From assembly GCA_029961685.1 (NCBI GenBank), contig JARWKL010000012.1, positions 26,955,227 to 27,019,226 of the forward strand: a stretch of 64,000 nt of DNA, read 5' to 3'. Of the stretch, positions 35,277-47,192 are shown piece by piece (within the stretch, counting starts at the first letter, position 1; the number at the start of each line of letters is the position of its first letter). Source of the DNA: Aristolochia californica. Taxonomy: Eukaryota; Streptophyta; Magnoliopsida; Piperales; Aristolochiaceae. The position numbers and the translations under genes were made by a program. The notes below the pieces were generated by a model that was given only the letters and a program-made list of their open reading frames with translations, did not search any database and was not told the origin of the DNA.

Positions 35277-35807
35277 TCTTATTTCTAATTTTTTGTATTT
35301 TTTTATTTTTATATTTAAAACTTCTAAAATTAATATAGATAAAATTCTTTTTATGATTTATACCTAAGGAGTAGAATCAATAAGGTTTAAATTTTTAAGG
35401 ATAAAATTAATTTTAATAATTTTTTGAAATATTATTTTCATTTAAGGGTCTTAAATTTTTTTATAAATTTTAAGAAATACATATTTTTCATATTAAAATG
35501 GTCTTTAAAAATTATAAAATATAATAAATTGTAATTTTATGTAGTTTAAATAGTCGTACTTTTATGGACCTTATTAGTCTATAACACCTTAGAAAGAAAA
35601 AGAGTTTTAAGTTACCTTGTAAGACTTAGAAAAATACAGAAAAAGTGAAAAATTCATGCAGAAGAGAATGATTATTATTCAAGACCATCTAACTTTATGC
35701 AAATTCCAAGTAAGACTCATGATTAATATCATTGAGTAAATAAATAATATGTTTAAAAGTTTTTTAATAATTTATATTTAATAATATGCCTTATATAATT
35801 ATAAAGA
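35277..35807. repeat. AT-rich dispersed repeat, copy 2
   Basis: Partner of 23582-24076. It runs directly into the copia-derived repeat at 35721-36270. Confidence 0.85.
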
Positions 35808-36270
35808 AATCTAGTAGATGATTTGTAACAAAACAACACTCTATCCTCTAGAGGTTTTCATGGAGAATATAAGGACGCAAAATATTTGTATCATTTTTGT
35901 GTTCAAGAATATCCTAAGAAAACACACTTGACGACATAAAGAGATCACTTATCTTTGGATTGACCAAATATATGAGTAGAGCATGCACAATCAAACACAT
36001 GATGTGACATAGGAAACAATAGAGCAAAAGGAAGCAATAGTGGATAGGAATTTTGCCTCAAGAACAGAAGACGATATCCTATTTATAAGAAAACAAGTAA
36101 AAAAAATAGTATCACCCTGATATAACTTAGGTACATTTTTATGAAACATCAATGTATGTGACACTTCTAACAAATGATGAGGACTGAACACAAGATGTAT
36201 GAAGAATAATCCTTGACTCTGACAAAAAGGTCAAACTTTGGATTCATAAACTCAAAACCATTATCATTAT
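35721..36270 (-). mobile_element. Degenerate Ty1/copia integrase fragment, copy 1
   Basis: The minus strand reads HLLEVSHTLMFHKNVPKLY and CFLINRISSSVL, the C-terminal part of a copia integrase, with many disruptions. It is collinear with 44082-44667, but lacks about 30 bases near 36180 that copy 2 retains. Confidence 0.75.
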
Positions 36271-36295
36271 CGTGTGAAGTCAATTAGCCCGTCAT

Positions 36296-36427
36296 AATTT
36301 ATAAGTATTTTTACCGCGTTTAAATTGGGAAAAAGGATGAAATAGGAAAGATTAAAAATCTGTTAACGCCTCTATTCTGTTTCCAAATCGGTTTGGATGC
36401 CGAAATAACTGTCACATCAGATTAGAA
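36296..36427. repeat. Short direct repeat (partner 34640-34752)
   Basis: See partner. This copy lies 160-290 bases upstream of the GDSL start codon. Confidence 0.7.
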
Positions 36428-37223
36428 CAGGAAGACTGCGCATAGTTAAATTTGGAAACACGCAGTCCTATTCAAATTCTGATTTTCAAATCCTAATTAA
36501 GCTAAAATACTGGAACAAGCTCTACAAAATCCAGGCCTTAGCACCCTCTTCATTGTATCACTACTCATCCTACCTCCTTTCAATGGCTTCCTCTAAATCA
36601 GCTATTGCCATCATCGTCCTCGCCATTGCAATCCTTTGGTTCCCCGATTCTGCTGCTTCTGCTACCTCACCTCGTTCTGGAGGTTTTGATGCAATCTATA
36701 GCTTGGGCAACTCCATTGCAGACACCGGTAATCTGATTCGCGAAGGTCTGGGACCTTTCGAAGCAATTAATCGCCTGCCATACGGAGAAACATACTTCCG
36801 GAGGCCGACGGGCCGATGCTTGGACGACCGGCTCATGATCAATTTCATCGCCCAGCGCTTTCATCTCCCCTTTCTCAACGCCTACCTTGATCGTAACGCC
36901 TCTTTCGCTAACGGGGTGAACTTCGCCGTCGCCGGAGCGACTGTCCTCGATGCTTCCTACCTAGAGAGCGCCGGCATCATCATGCCATACACCAGGAGTT
37001 CCCTCAACGTGTAGCTTGACTGGTTCGAAACCCACCTCGTGTCTCTCTGTTCTACGCTCGAACAATGCACCGACGAAGATGGGTTGAATCGTAAATATTT
37101 TATTTTTGTTACTCTGTTCCGAAATACATGAAGCTTTATACATTAAGAAAAGAGAAAAGGGGTAAAATAGTAAAATATAAAAATTAAATAATAAATTAAT
37201 TAATTACATTCTAATACTCCCCC

Positions 37224-39271
37224 TCAAGGTGGCTTGTAAATATCCTTGATAGCCATCTTGGACAACAACGAAAAAAGGTGGATAGAAGGAAGAGGTTTAG
37301 TGAACATGTCGGGTAACTGGTACTGAGAACGAATGGGAAGTAACTTGAGGACGCCCGAAGTAACCCGTTCACGAACAAAATGATAATCAATCTCAATATG
37401 TTTTGTACGCTCATGGAATGTGGGGTTTGAAGTAATATGAATCGCAGCTTCATTATCGCAATAGAGCAATGCAGGGGATGCAACCTTGACTTGAAAATCT
37501 TGAAGAAGTTGCTGCAACCAAATAATTTCACTGGCAGTAGAAGAAAGAGCTCGATATTCAGCCTCGACGGAGGAGCGAGAGATGGTGGTCTGCTTTTTGG
37601 CCTTCCAAGAGACCAAAGAATCACCAATAAAGATGCAAAAGCCTGTAGTAGATCGGCGAGAATCAAGGCATGATCCCCAATCAGCATCAGAGTAAGCGTG
37701 TACCTGCAAGGAAGAAGTAGAAGAAAACAACAAACCTTGACCAGGGTTGTTCTTGAGATAACGAAGCAGGTGATGTACTGCCTGGAGATGAGGAAGGCGG
37801 GGTTGGGCCACAAATTGAGTGAGCTTGTGAACGGCAAAAGTAATGTCGGGGCGAGATAAAGTGAGATAGAGAAGTTTCCCAACAAGTCGTCAATAGTGGG
37901 TTATATCAGGAAGCAGGTCACCGTCAGTGGTAGTTAAATGAAGCTTGGGATCCATGGGAACACTAATGGGTTTACAAGCTAGGTAACCCGAGTCTTCAAG
38001 TAATTGTAAGGTGTAATGGCGTTGAGAAAGCACAATACCGGCCGTGGACTGAGCAATTTCAAGACCAAGGAAGTGCTTAAGACAACCAAGATCCTTGAGC
38101 TTGAACTGAGTATGCAGAAATTGTTTGAGCTCAGCAATAACACTAGAGGAAGGGCCAGTAAGGATGATATCATCCACATAAACCAATAGTGCAACAAAGG
38201 AGGAACCATGACCTTTGGTGAAGAGAGAATAGTCGGATTTCAATTGGAGAAAGCCAAAATTGATTAAAACATGAGAAAATTTGGAATACCATTGCCGCAA
38301 AACTTGTTTGAGACCATAAAGGGACTTGTGAAGCTTGCAAACGAGTCGGCGGTGAGATGAAGAGGACTCCCCCTGTCGAAGGTAGCCAAGAGGGAGATCC
38401 ATATAGATCTCTTCAAAAAGATCACCGTTTAAGAAAGCATTGTTGACATCAAGTTGAGCTAGATGCCAATTATGAGAGGCGGCAAGGGCAAGAAGAACCT
38501 TCACAGTGACCAATTTGGCCACAGGAGAAAAAGTGTCAACAAAATCTAAACCTTCTTGTTGTGTGTAACATTTGGCTACCAAACGAGCCTTATATCGCTC
38601 AAGAGAACCATTAGATTTAAGCTTGATTTTATATATCCATTTGCAACCAATGGTATGTTTATCAGGAGGTAGAGAAGTGACGGTCCAGGTTTGTTGGTTT
38701 CCGGAGCATTCAATTTGTCCCTCATAGCTAACCTCCATTCAGGGCACTTCACGGCTTGGTGATAGTATTGAGGTTCAATTTTAATAGAGACATGGAGTGC
38801 AAACTATCTGTGCAAATCAGAAAGTGAATGATAAGAGAGGTAGTTAGAGATCGTATAAGACGTATAGGGTAAAATAGATGGAGAGGAACCAACAAGTAAA
38901 TTGCAGTGATAATCCTACAGGTAATGAGGTGGATGGATCGTCCGAGTAGATTTGCGAAGAGAAGTACCTGTAGATGTGGAAGGAACAAGCAATGGAAGAT
39001 TATGAGTTGGAATATCATCAACAGGAGCATCATAGCTAGCTGGTGAATCATAAATAGGGGAAGAATCAAGTTCTGGGAGAGAATGAGGTTGTATGAAGGA
39101 GTGGGGCAGAACCAAATCAGGAAAGGGATCAAGAACTGTATTTGAATTGGTGATGGTATGAAAAGGGAAAACTTCCTCATAGAACGTTGCATCTCTAGAG
39201 ATAAAAACATGTTTGGTCTCCACATCGTAGAATTTATATCTTTTCACACCAGCTGGATAACCAAGAAACAC
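37224..39271 (-). pseudogene. Copia integrase C-terminus, reverse transcriptase and RNase H remains
   Basis: Three broken frames continue the polyprotein. 38915-39271 carries the integrase C-terminal region ([15 protein letters not shown]). 37890-38738 carries the reverse transcriptase (TIGCKWIYKIK, DVNNAFLNGDL, LVYVDDIIL with the catalytic YVDD near 38175). 37224-37811 carries RNase H (AYSDADWGS, SVEAEYRALS, LLYCDNEAAI) to the natural end. A one-base shift near 38710 and a stop near 37890 separate the frames. The motifs themselves are well kept, consistent with the recent age suggested by the LTRs. Confidence 0.88.
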
Positions 39272-39346
39272 ACAAACTCGAGCATGAGGGTGGAACTTAG
39301 TTCGATGAGCAGCTAAGGTGGAAACAAAAGCTAAACAACCAAAGAC

Positions 39347-41653
39347 TCAAAAAGAGGGATAATCAGGAGCGGTGTTGTATAGCAAATGAAAAGGCGTGTT
39401 GTGTCGCAAGAGAGGAGAAGGAGTTCGATTAATCAAGAAAACCGCGGTAAGAATACATTCTGTCCAAAAAGAGACTGGAATTCGGGATTGGAAGAACAGT
39501 GATCGAGCCACATTCAAGAGGTGTTGATGTTTTCTTTCAAAAACTGATTTTTGCTGAGGTCTTTCAACACAGGAAAACTGGTGCAAGACTCCTTGATCTT
39601 GAAAAAACTCAACAAAAGATAACTCAGGGGCATTATTAGATCGGAAAACTTTGATTTTAGCATTAAACTGAGTAAAAACCATTTGAAAAAAACACGGTAT
39701 CAAAGAGATAGCATTAGATTTAGTCTTTAATAGATAGATCCAAGGAAATCGAGTGCAATCATCAACAAACGTTAAGAAGAAACGATGGCCACTGTGAGAA
39801 ACAGTCTGATAGGGTCCCCATATATCACAGTGCACAAGATCAAAAGGAAATTTTGATAAGTTATTGTGAGATTCAAAAGATAGTCTACGTTGTTTAGCAA
39901 GAGGACAAATATAACAAGGATTTGATTTATGTAATTTAGTTACATCGCAGTTCAACTGATCCTTCAAAAAGTCAAGTCGCTGGAAAGAGATGTGTCCTAG
40001 CCTATTATGCCAAACATGGGTTGAAACATTGTTAACAAAAACATGAGAAACAGCATTCAAACTTTGAACACTGAGGACATAGAGATCTTGGACTTTGTCA
40101 CCCTTGCCAATCGTCCTCTGGGTGGATAGATCCTGGATAACAAAACAATCAGGAAGGAAACTTACAGTAAGGCCAGAGTCAGTAACTAAAGTACTAACAG
40201 AGATCAAGTTGAATTTTAATTGAGGAACAAATAGTACGTTTTTAAGCACAAGGTGATGATGCAATTTAATATTACCAGCAAGATGGACTAAGAGTTGAGT
40301 ATTATTGGGCAAAGTAACTGTAGTGTGAGGGATAACATACAAGGAAACAAAAACAGGAGCGTGAGAGCAAATATGTCGAGTAGCTCCTGAGTCAGTAATC
40401 CATGATTGAGGTGAAGAAATTAAAGGATTTAAGGATACAGAAAAACAAATACCCGCCACGCAGTTGGATGTAGAAGATTCTGGAGCAGTGGTGACTTGTG
40501 CGAAGCTACTCAGGTGTGTAGAAAGCATTGACACAAGCTGTTGGAACTGGGCGGAGTTAAGATTCTGCATAAGACTTCCAATAGAAGGAGAACCGGGGCT
40601 ATCAGCAACAATGGAAACCTGATGAGCAACAGCATGAGAATGTTGCGTTGGTTTGGAGGCGGGTCCAGTTGGATAGCCATGGATCTTGAAGCACCGAGCA
40701 ATAGTATGGCCAACAGTCTTGCAATGAGTACAATAATACTTATCTATGTTCGGATTTCGGGGAGCATGGTAATTCTGATTTCGGGAAGTATTGGGGTTCG
40801 GATTCCGGGGAGCACTGTAAGTTGAGTGAGATTTCTGAGAGGTTTGTGGGCCAGGTTTAAGAACGTCTATCTGCCCAAATTTAAACGCGAATGCCATTGT
40901 GTCGGTGGGGGTATGTGAACTCGAGGCATAAGGGGTCCTCCGTTGTTGTTCCTCTTGGACAACTAGAGAAAAAACACGATTAAGAGGAGGCATCAGATCC
41001 ATGAGGAGCAGCTGACCACGAACATGGGAGAAAGAGTCATCAAGGCCCATCAAGAATGACATGACATACTCCATGTTGTGGTAATCAATAAGGTCCTTAA
41101 TGCCACCACAACATTTTCCACAAGAGCAATGAGGGCGGTAATTGTTCAGTTCTTCCCAAAGGGTCGTCAGCTTCGTGAAATAAGTGCTAACGGAATCCTT
41201 GTCTTGGCGCAAGTTCATCAATTCTCGTTTAAGTTGAAAAATACGCGGACCGTTGCGTTGTTGATAACGATCCCGAAGAGCGAGCCAAATTTCGCGGGCA
41301 GAAGCAGCAAACATAACACTCGCAGAGATTTCCTTGGAAACCGAATTTAAAATCCAAGATATGACAATATGGTTATTCCGAGTCCAGGAGTTGAGCAAAG
41401 GGGGATCTGCACTCTGAGGTTCAGGTATGGAACCATCAATAAATCCCACTTTGTTTTTCACGGATAAGGCGAGGGTCATTGCACGGCTCCAACTGGTGTA
41501 ATTTTCACCGGTAAGTAACTGCGAGACAAGAACTTGCTCGGGGCTGTCCGAATGGTGAAGATAGTAGGGGTTCGATGACTCGTCAAAAGTGGAACGAGTC
41601 AAACTGGTACGAAGACCAGAACCGAAAACGCCCATCGATGAATAAGTCTCCAT
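39347..41653 (-). pseudogene. Copia gag-protease-integrase ORF
   Basis: The frame is open upstream of the ATG at 41653 (METYSSMGVFG), which I take as the start. Domains in order: gag (LLTGENYTSWSRAM; WLALRDRYQ), CCHC knuckle CTHCKTVGHTIARC near 40730, aspartic protease WITDSGATRHICS near 40395, integrase zinc region (WHNRLGHISFQRL, CYICPLAKQRR) near 40010-39890, and integrase core starting HCDIWGPYQ near 39820. The second catalytic Asp, normally in RSDN, is Asn here (FRSNNAPEL, near 39645), so the integrase is probably inactive. A TGA at 39347-39349 ends the frame; the same protein continues in frame for about 110 residues below it. Confidence 0.88.
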
Positions 41654-43018
41654 GAAGCCCCCAAGAAAAATCTCCAAAGAAATGAAGGTCTTTTAGAATT
41701 CAACAGAAAAAAAATCTGATCAACAAAGATACCATAGCACACCTCTCGCCCAACCACAAAGGTCCAGAAAAAAAATCACCACACCTCTCGGCCAATCCAG
41801 AGGCAAAGAAATCCAGAGAGAGCACCAGCTCTCGGCCAAATCCAGAGGCAAATCACCCCTCACGGCAACGGCGCCAGAGCACTACTACCAAAAACCAACC
41901 TTCACGGCAATGGCGCTATCTCGCCGAGAAAACAGAAGCTGAAGTCTGTCGAAAAAAAAATATTTGGGAGGAGACGAAATCTAACCTCTTTGTCAGAAGA
42001 TCCGCCGAAATAGAGAGCTGAAATCAGCCACTGCCAAAAGGGTTCCGCCGGAAAGGTCGAAATAGACAATAGCCGAAGCCAGTCGCCGGGAATAGGTCGC
42101 CGATGACCGTTGCCAAAAAATATGTCGCCGAAATGGATGAGAGAAGGCCCGCCGGCCGAAAATATTCAGAGGATGAGGATCATCCGCTCTGATACCATAT
42201 TAGAATTTAGGAACGGAAAGAGTCGTTGCTCTGCTCGTCGGGCTGGCGCAATCGAGACGACGAAGATGGGTTGAATTGTAAATATTTTATTTTTGTTACT
42301 CTGTTCCGAAATACATGAAGCTTTATACATTAAGAAAAGAGAAAAAGGGTAAAATAGTAAAATACAAAAATTAAATAATAAATAAATTAATTACATTCTA
42401 ATAAAGCTCGGTACGGCCCTCTTCTTCGTGGGAGAGATCGGAGGAAACTATTACAATTACGCCTTCTTCCAAGGCAAAACAATTGCAGAAGCTACCTCCC
42501 TCATGCCACTTATCGTCCAAACCATAAAAGATGCGGCTACAAAGGTGATCCAGCATGGGGCTCGTCACCTGATTGTGCCCGACAACTTCCCCATCGGATG
42601 CGTTCCCAGTTATCTCACAGCTTTCCGCAACGCCAACCCCTCCGATTACGATGGTAGAAGGTGCCTAAAAAACTACAACGACTTCGCAGAGCTCCACAAC
42701 AACCAGCTGCAACAGATGCTTCAGAGCGTGAGGAAACAATTCCCTTCAGTCAACATACAGTACGTGGATTACTTCAATGCAGCACTGCAGATTCTCAATA
42801 ATGCGCAGGATATGGGTTTCGATGAGCAGTCTCGATTCCAAGCTTGTTGTGGAGCGGGAGGCGATTACAATTTTGACCCCAGTAGAATGTGTGGAGAAAC
42901 TGGAACCTTGGCTTGCTCTGATCCTTCTAAGCGCCTCTCTTGGGACAGAATCCACATGACCAAGAATGCTTACAGAGACATGGTTGCCTTCCTCTTCACG
43001 GGAAATTTGAAAGGATAG

Positions 43019-43461
43019 ACAGTAGGATTTTTCCAGTGATTTTATCTTCAATTCATCAATTTGTATCTATACAGACACCACCAGTTATCTCAATTGTAAC
43101 ATGGAGTATTTTTTAATAAATTTTTTAAAGCTTTGATCTTCATGATCTTGTCGTCAAAATTTTCTCATTCTCAGCAGAAATTTTAGAATTAAAATATTGA
43201 AAGTAAATCATATCTTAAAAATAAAAAAACATATAATTATGAAGCGGAGAGGATGAAGGGACCATTTCTCCATTTAATTGAAGTCTATTAATCTTTTTCT
43301 TGTGATCAGAGGACACCAATCCCTTGTTATATTATATGAATTCAGTGTGCGATCATAGTCTAATCTTTCCTCTTGTTACCAGATTTGGTGCGACTCGTAC
43401 GCCGGCGGTCAATAGCGCTAACACAGACTGCTTCCGTAAATTACTCTCAAAAACAACCAAT
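43019..43461. other. GDSL 3' region
   Basis: AT-rich sequence following the GDSL stop codon, probably its former 3' untranslated region. Nothing else is recognised. Confidence 0.45.
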
Positions 43462-44075
43462 TTAGTAGTGTCTAACTACAAAATTTGCAAAGCAGCTCCA
43501 AGCTGCCTGTTTTTTGTACACAGAGGATTTCCCTGGAGTAGTAAAGCTCGTTTGGACAATAAAACATTTCCCGGAGTAGGACTCAGATGCAGATCTACAG
43601 TTTACATGCCACTGCTTCCGTTTGAAAGGTGGGAGGGCATCAAGAAAGGACATTGTGTCCAGCAAAGCTACCTGAGAAAAAGAAAAAGAAAAATCTCAAT
43701 GATGATCATGTAACAACAAATGACTAATGCAAATGCATTAATGTACTGGCCAAAATGAAATTTTGTTCTATATTGGTACTAATGAGATGTGGATTCATCA
43801 TAAGCTCCTTCACAAAATTGAATTACTGTAGTCATGTCATTGTACTATACGTGTATACCTAAAACCATAATATAAAAAAGTAATTACCATAGCTTTTTCT
43901 AAAGTCGAAATCAGTGTTGAAATCCTTAAAACTGTAGTAAGGTCTGGTAAAGATTGAGCAATGCAAACAGCAAGAGTCTGCTTAATTTCTAAAGATCGGC
44001 CAACACTCAGGACAATCTTATGAGGGTACTCCCTGCCATTAACACAGGAGAATGCATCCTCTGCCCTGCCATCTC
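43462..44075 (-). pseudogene. Two-exon fragment of an unidentified plant gene
   Basis: An exon about 43888-44074 reads FSCVNGREYPHKIVLSVGRS, IKQTLAVCIAQSLPDLTTVL and ISTLEKAM, ending at donor ATG|GTAATT. A second exon from 43671 (acceptor TTTCTCAG) continues VALLDTMSFLDALPPFKRKQ and stays open to a stop at 43462. The protein-like composition and the phase-consistent junction argue that this was a real gene. I do not recognise the family. It is cut abruptly at 44075 by the copia-derived repeat, so it is a fragment. Confidence 0.55.
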
Positions 44076-44081
44076 GTCAAT

Positions 44082-45320
44082 GATTAAGATCATTGAGTAA
44101 ATAAATAATATGTTTAAAAGCTTTTTAATCATTTATATTTAATAATATGCCTTATATAATTATAAATAAATTTAGTAGATGATTTGTAACTAAACAACAC
44201 TTCATCCTCTAGAGGGTTTCATGGAGAATATAGGGACGAATAATATTTGTATTATTTTTGTGTTTAAGAATACCCTAAGAAGACACACTTGACGACACAA
44301 AGAGCGAACTTATCTTTGGATTGACCAAATATATGAGTAGAGCATGCACAATCAAACACACGATGTGACACAGTAAACAATAGAGCAAAAAGAAGCAATA
44401 GTGGATAGAAATTTTGCCTCAAGAACAGAAGACGACATCCTATTTATAAGAAAACATGTAATAAAAATAGTATTACCCTGATATAACATAAGTACATTTT
44501 TATGAAACATCAATGTATGTGACACTTCTAACAAATGATGATTTTTTCATTCAACTATTCCATTTTGTTGAAGACTGAACACAAGATGTATGATGAGTAA
44601 TCCTTGACTTTGACAAAAAAAAAAAGGTCAAACTTTCGATTCATAAACTCAAGACCATTATCATTATGCAAAATATGAATTGAAGTAACAAACTGATTCT
44701 TTATTTCATTATAAAAAAGTTGAAATACATCAAATACTTCAGCTTCTCTCGAAGGAGAAAAATCCAAGTACATCTACTAAAATCATCAATGAAAGAAATG
44801 AAATACCTTTAACCAAAACAAACTAGTCATAAGACAAGGACCCCAAACTGTGAACAATCTCAAACAACTAACTGGTCTTGTGATGCGAGACTGGAAACGA
44901 ACTTTGGTGATGTTTGCTTAGTTGACACAATTCGCATTGAAAAGAACACTAGAAAGAAATTCATGAAAGAGTTAAATCAGATTTACAAACAACGGATTAC
45001 CTAATCTCAAATGCCACTGTGGAGTATAATTCATGTAGAGTATTATCTAGCAAGTGGCTCTCCAAATAATACAATTCGCTTCTCTCATGATTTTAACCAG
45101 TCCTCTTCTTCATTGTCAAATCCTAAACTCATAATGAGTAAGATAAAAGGTAAAAAATAATTCATTGCCTTGGCTAGTTGACAAACAGAAAATAGATTCA
45201 AAGGAAATCTAGGGACAAGCAATGCTTGAACCGAAGAAATATGTAGACTAAGGAGGTACGAAAGACGCATGAGTGATAGTACCAAATCGTTGAACTGAAA
45301 AGATAGACCCATCAACTAGA
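44082..45320 (-). mobile_element. Degenerate Ty1/copia pol remnant
   Basis: The first 586 bases repeat 35721-36270 (integrase tail). Further along the minus strand are EVFDVFQLFYNEIKNQFVTS with HNDNGLEF (integrase core, 44600-44770), a GAG-pre-integrase-like zone (44800-45080) and LVPRFPLNLFSVCQLAKAMN (45085-45315). The reading frame is broken throughout. Confidence 0.75.
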
Positions 45321-45499
45321 TTAACATGTTTAACATTCAAAGACTCTTTTAGATAAAAAAAACAGAGTAACATATTGGACATATGAGTGGTAGGCCTAGA
45401 GTGAAGAACCTAGGCAGATGATGTTTTATATATAAGCGTATCTATTGCAGGTGACTTGAGGCTCTTGGATTTGTGACTTGCCCCTCGATGCTACAATGG

Positions 45500-45632
45500 T
45501 TGGATGTAGATGGGTTTATTCTATGAAGAATAAGGTTGATTAATCTATTGAAAGATAAAAGGATCAGTTGGTAGCTAAAGGCTATACACAAACCTACGAG
45601 TTTGAAGTATTTGAGACCTTTATAGAATAACA
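45500..45632 (+). mobile_element. Copia reverse-transcriptase scrap, plus strand
   Basis: A short plus-strand frame with a stop resembles the start of a copia RT: WVYSMKNKVD, then QLVAKGYTQTYEFEVFETF. Its orientation is opposite to the neighbouring remnant, so it is a separate fragment. Confidence 0.55.
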
Positions 45633-47192
45633 ATAGAGATAGTAAGTGATTACAATTCTACAATTTGAGTATGATTCTAATTCAATCACTAGGTATCTTG
45701 ATCTCTATCATTATCTTTATCTCTATCGTTATTTTTATCTTTGTCTCTATCACGACTTCCTCAGTTTTGGCAACGAACTCTGGCATGTCGTTCTGAAAGT
45801 ACCTATTCTCCGCTATTTGTCTCTACTATGGAAGCGAAGACCAACTGAAGATGAAAGTGAACGAGAGAAATCTCTCTGGCTACAGCCTACAAGAAAGTGC
45901 TTTAGCTTTTGGTGGTGGTGGCATCGTAACAATTCCCTAATCACCATAGTGACACCTAGAGACGGTTTGGGGTGGCATCAAGTCCAACCAAGCTTGAACG
46001 TCTTGGTGTGACATTTGCTTGACCTTAAAACTTCGAACTTCAGCTTAGTTTCAAACCTTAAATTGAACTGAAAAAAGTCCAAAAATTATAAATGAGTTCA
46101 AGTTTGAGTCGGGTTGGAGCTCAATATATATTTAAAATTATAAAAATAAATAAAAAATATTATAATGAACTTAATACTATTGAATTCCAAGAGTTTGCAG
46201 CATAAAATATGTATGATTTTCTAATATTTGTGTGATATTAAAATAACAGAAAATTAATTATAAAATTATTAAAATAAATAAATAAACTTTCAAAAAAGTG
46301 AGTAATTAAGACTTTTATTGTTTTAAATAGTTTTAAAGATGAAAAGAATCTAAATAAATTAAATAAAAATTATCCAACCCAAAAACGATACAAACATGAA
46401 ACAGTTTTGATCAAACTAAAAATAATTAATTAGATAATTTTTCTACAATATCAAATCGGCGCAAAGCCATAAACACACAGAGACTTGAAAATAATTATAA
46501 TTTATTAATTTCAGTCTTAAAAGTTTGATAATTTTTTATTTCATCAAATTTTAATTAGAATTAGGAAGAATTTCTGGATTTGCAAAAACAGCCAATGTAA
46601 ACCATCCTTCCCACCTTGCAGTTAAGAATCAAATGAGGCTTAAACAGAATCTTAGCTGTTACGTCACAGGGACAAGAGAGCAGAAAAACAATCACGATTC
46701 TTTATAACCATACACTAATATACAAACATGAACCCATCTGCTGTGAGATACAACAGAGTACATTGCAAAACTGAAATGGGAGATACTCAACAACATACAG
46801 TGAAAAAATTGAAGAATTAACAAAAAATAAATGGCAGTCAGGAGTCACTGCAGCCCACTGGTCTGGTCATTCTCCGGTTATGACAATAAATTATACCATA
46901 AGATAGAAGGTAGAGAGCAAGGGCACAAGAGACGAGGAAGAATGTACAGAATATGTTCGGAGTGTTTAGAGTCCTCATGTTAGCAAGGCATGAACATGAT
47001 CATCAGTTATAATAGCTTCTTTTTTCTTAAAATGGGTCCTAATAGGTTTATCATGAGGATGCTGGAATCACCTCAACAAATGTTTTTTTCCTTCGCTGGC
47101 ATGAACAAGAGTGTATAGAAGCAAAACAAATACCATTTAGGGAAACGTAACAAGGAACAGTAGTATGATACAAAAAGGTTAACAAAGCTTAC
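45633..47192. other. AT-rich non-coding stretch
   Basis: No gene is supported. 46030-46580 is extremely AT-rich. An ORF at 45646-46011 starts in a TATCTCTATC simple repeat and has no family signature. A 3' end of the WAPL-like remnant might lie near 47040-47070 (a short frame to a stop), but this is weak. Confidence 0.45.

Larger units (their letters stand above)
37075..42403 (-). mobile_element. Ty1/copia retrotransposon inserted in GDSL gene
   Basis: A minus-strand element of 5,329 bp. The upstream LTR is 42198-42403 (206 bp), with ends TATTAGAAT and ATTCTAATA. The primer-binding site (reverse of 42186-42197, TGGTATCAGAGC) touches it. The other LTR is 37075-37216; it lacks the last 64 bases and differs from the first by about five changes in 142. 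A polypurine tract (TTGAGGGGGAG) lies beside it. Order in the element is leader (42185-41654), gag-protease-integrase, RT, RNase H, as expected for copia. No target duplication is visible. The coding region is broken by a stop and frameshifts, so it is not autonomous now. Confidence 0.93.
36583..43018 (+). pseudogene. GDSL esterase/lipase, split by a copia element
   Basis: The coding parts are 36583-37074 and 42404-43018. I chose the ATG at 36583 because a signal peptide follows (IAIIVLAIAILWFPDSAASA). The product is a secreted SGNH-hydrolase of the plant GDSL family. Block I reads IYSLGNSIADTGN (the usual GDS is GNS, Ser kept), block II Gly is in NFAVAGAT, block III is GEIGGNYYN (Asn kept, next Asp lost), and block V is SWDRIHMTKNAY (Asp and His kept). 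A TAG at 37012-37014 (codon 144) stands before LDWFETHLVSLC. The copia element begins after codon GAC at 37074 and the gene resumes with AAG at 42404 in frame, with no gene sequence obviously lost. The stop plus the 5.3-kb insertion make this a pseudogene, though otherwise well preserved. Confidence 0.9.

Noticed and set aside
45646..46011. 121-codon plus-strand ORF
   Set aside because: It starts in TATCTCTATC repeats and shows no recognisable domain.
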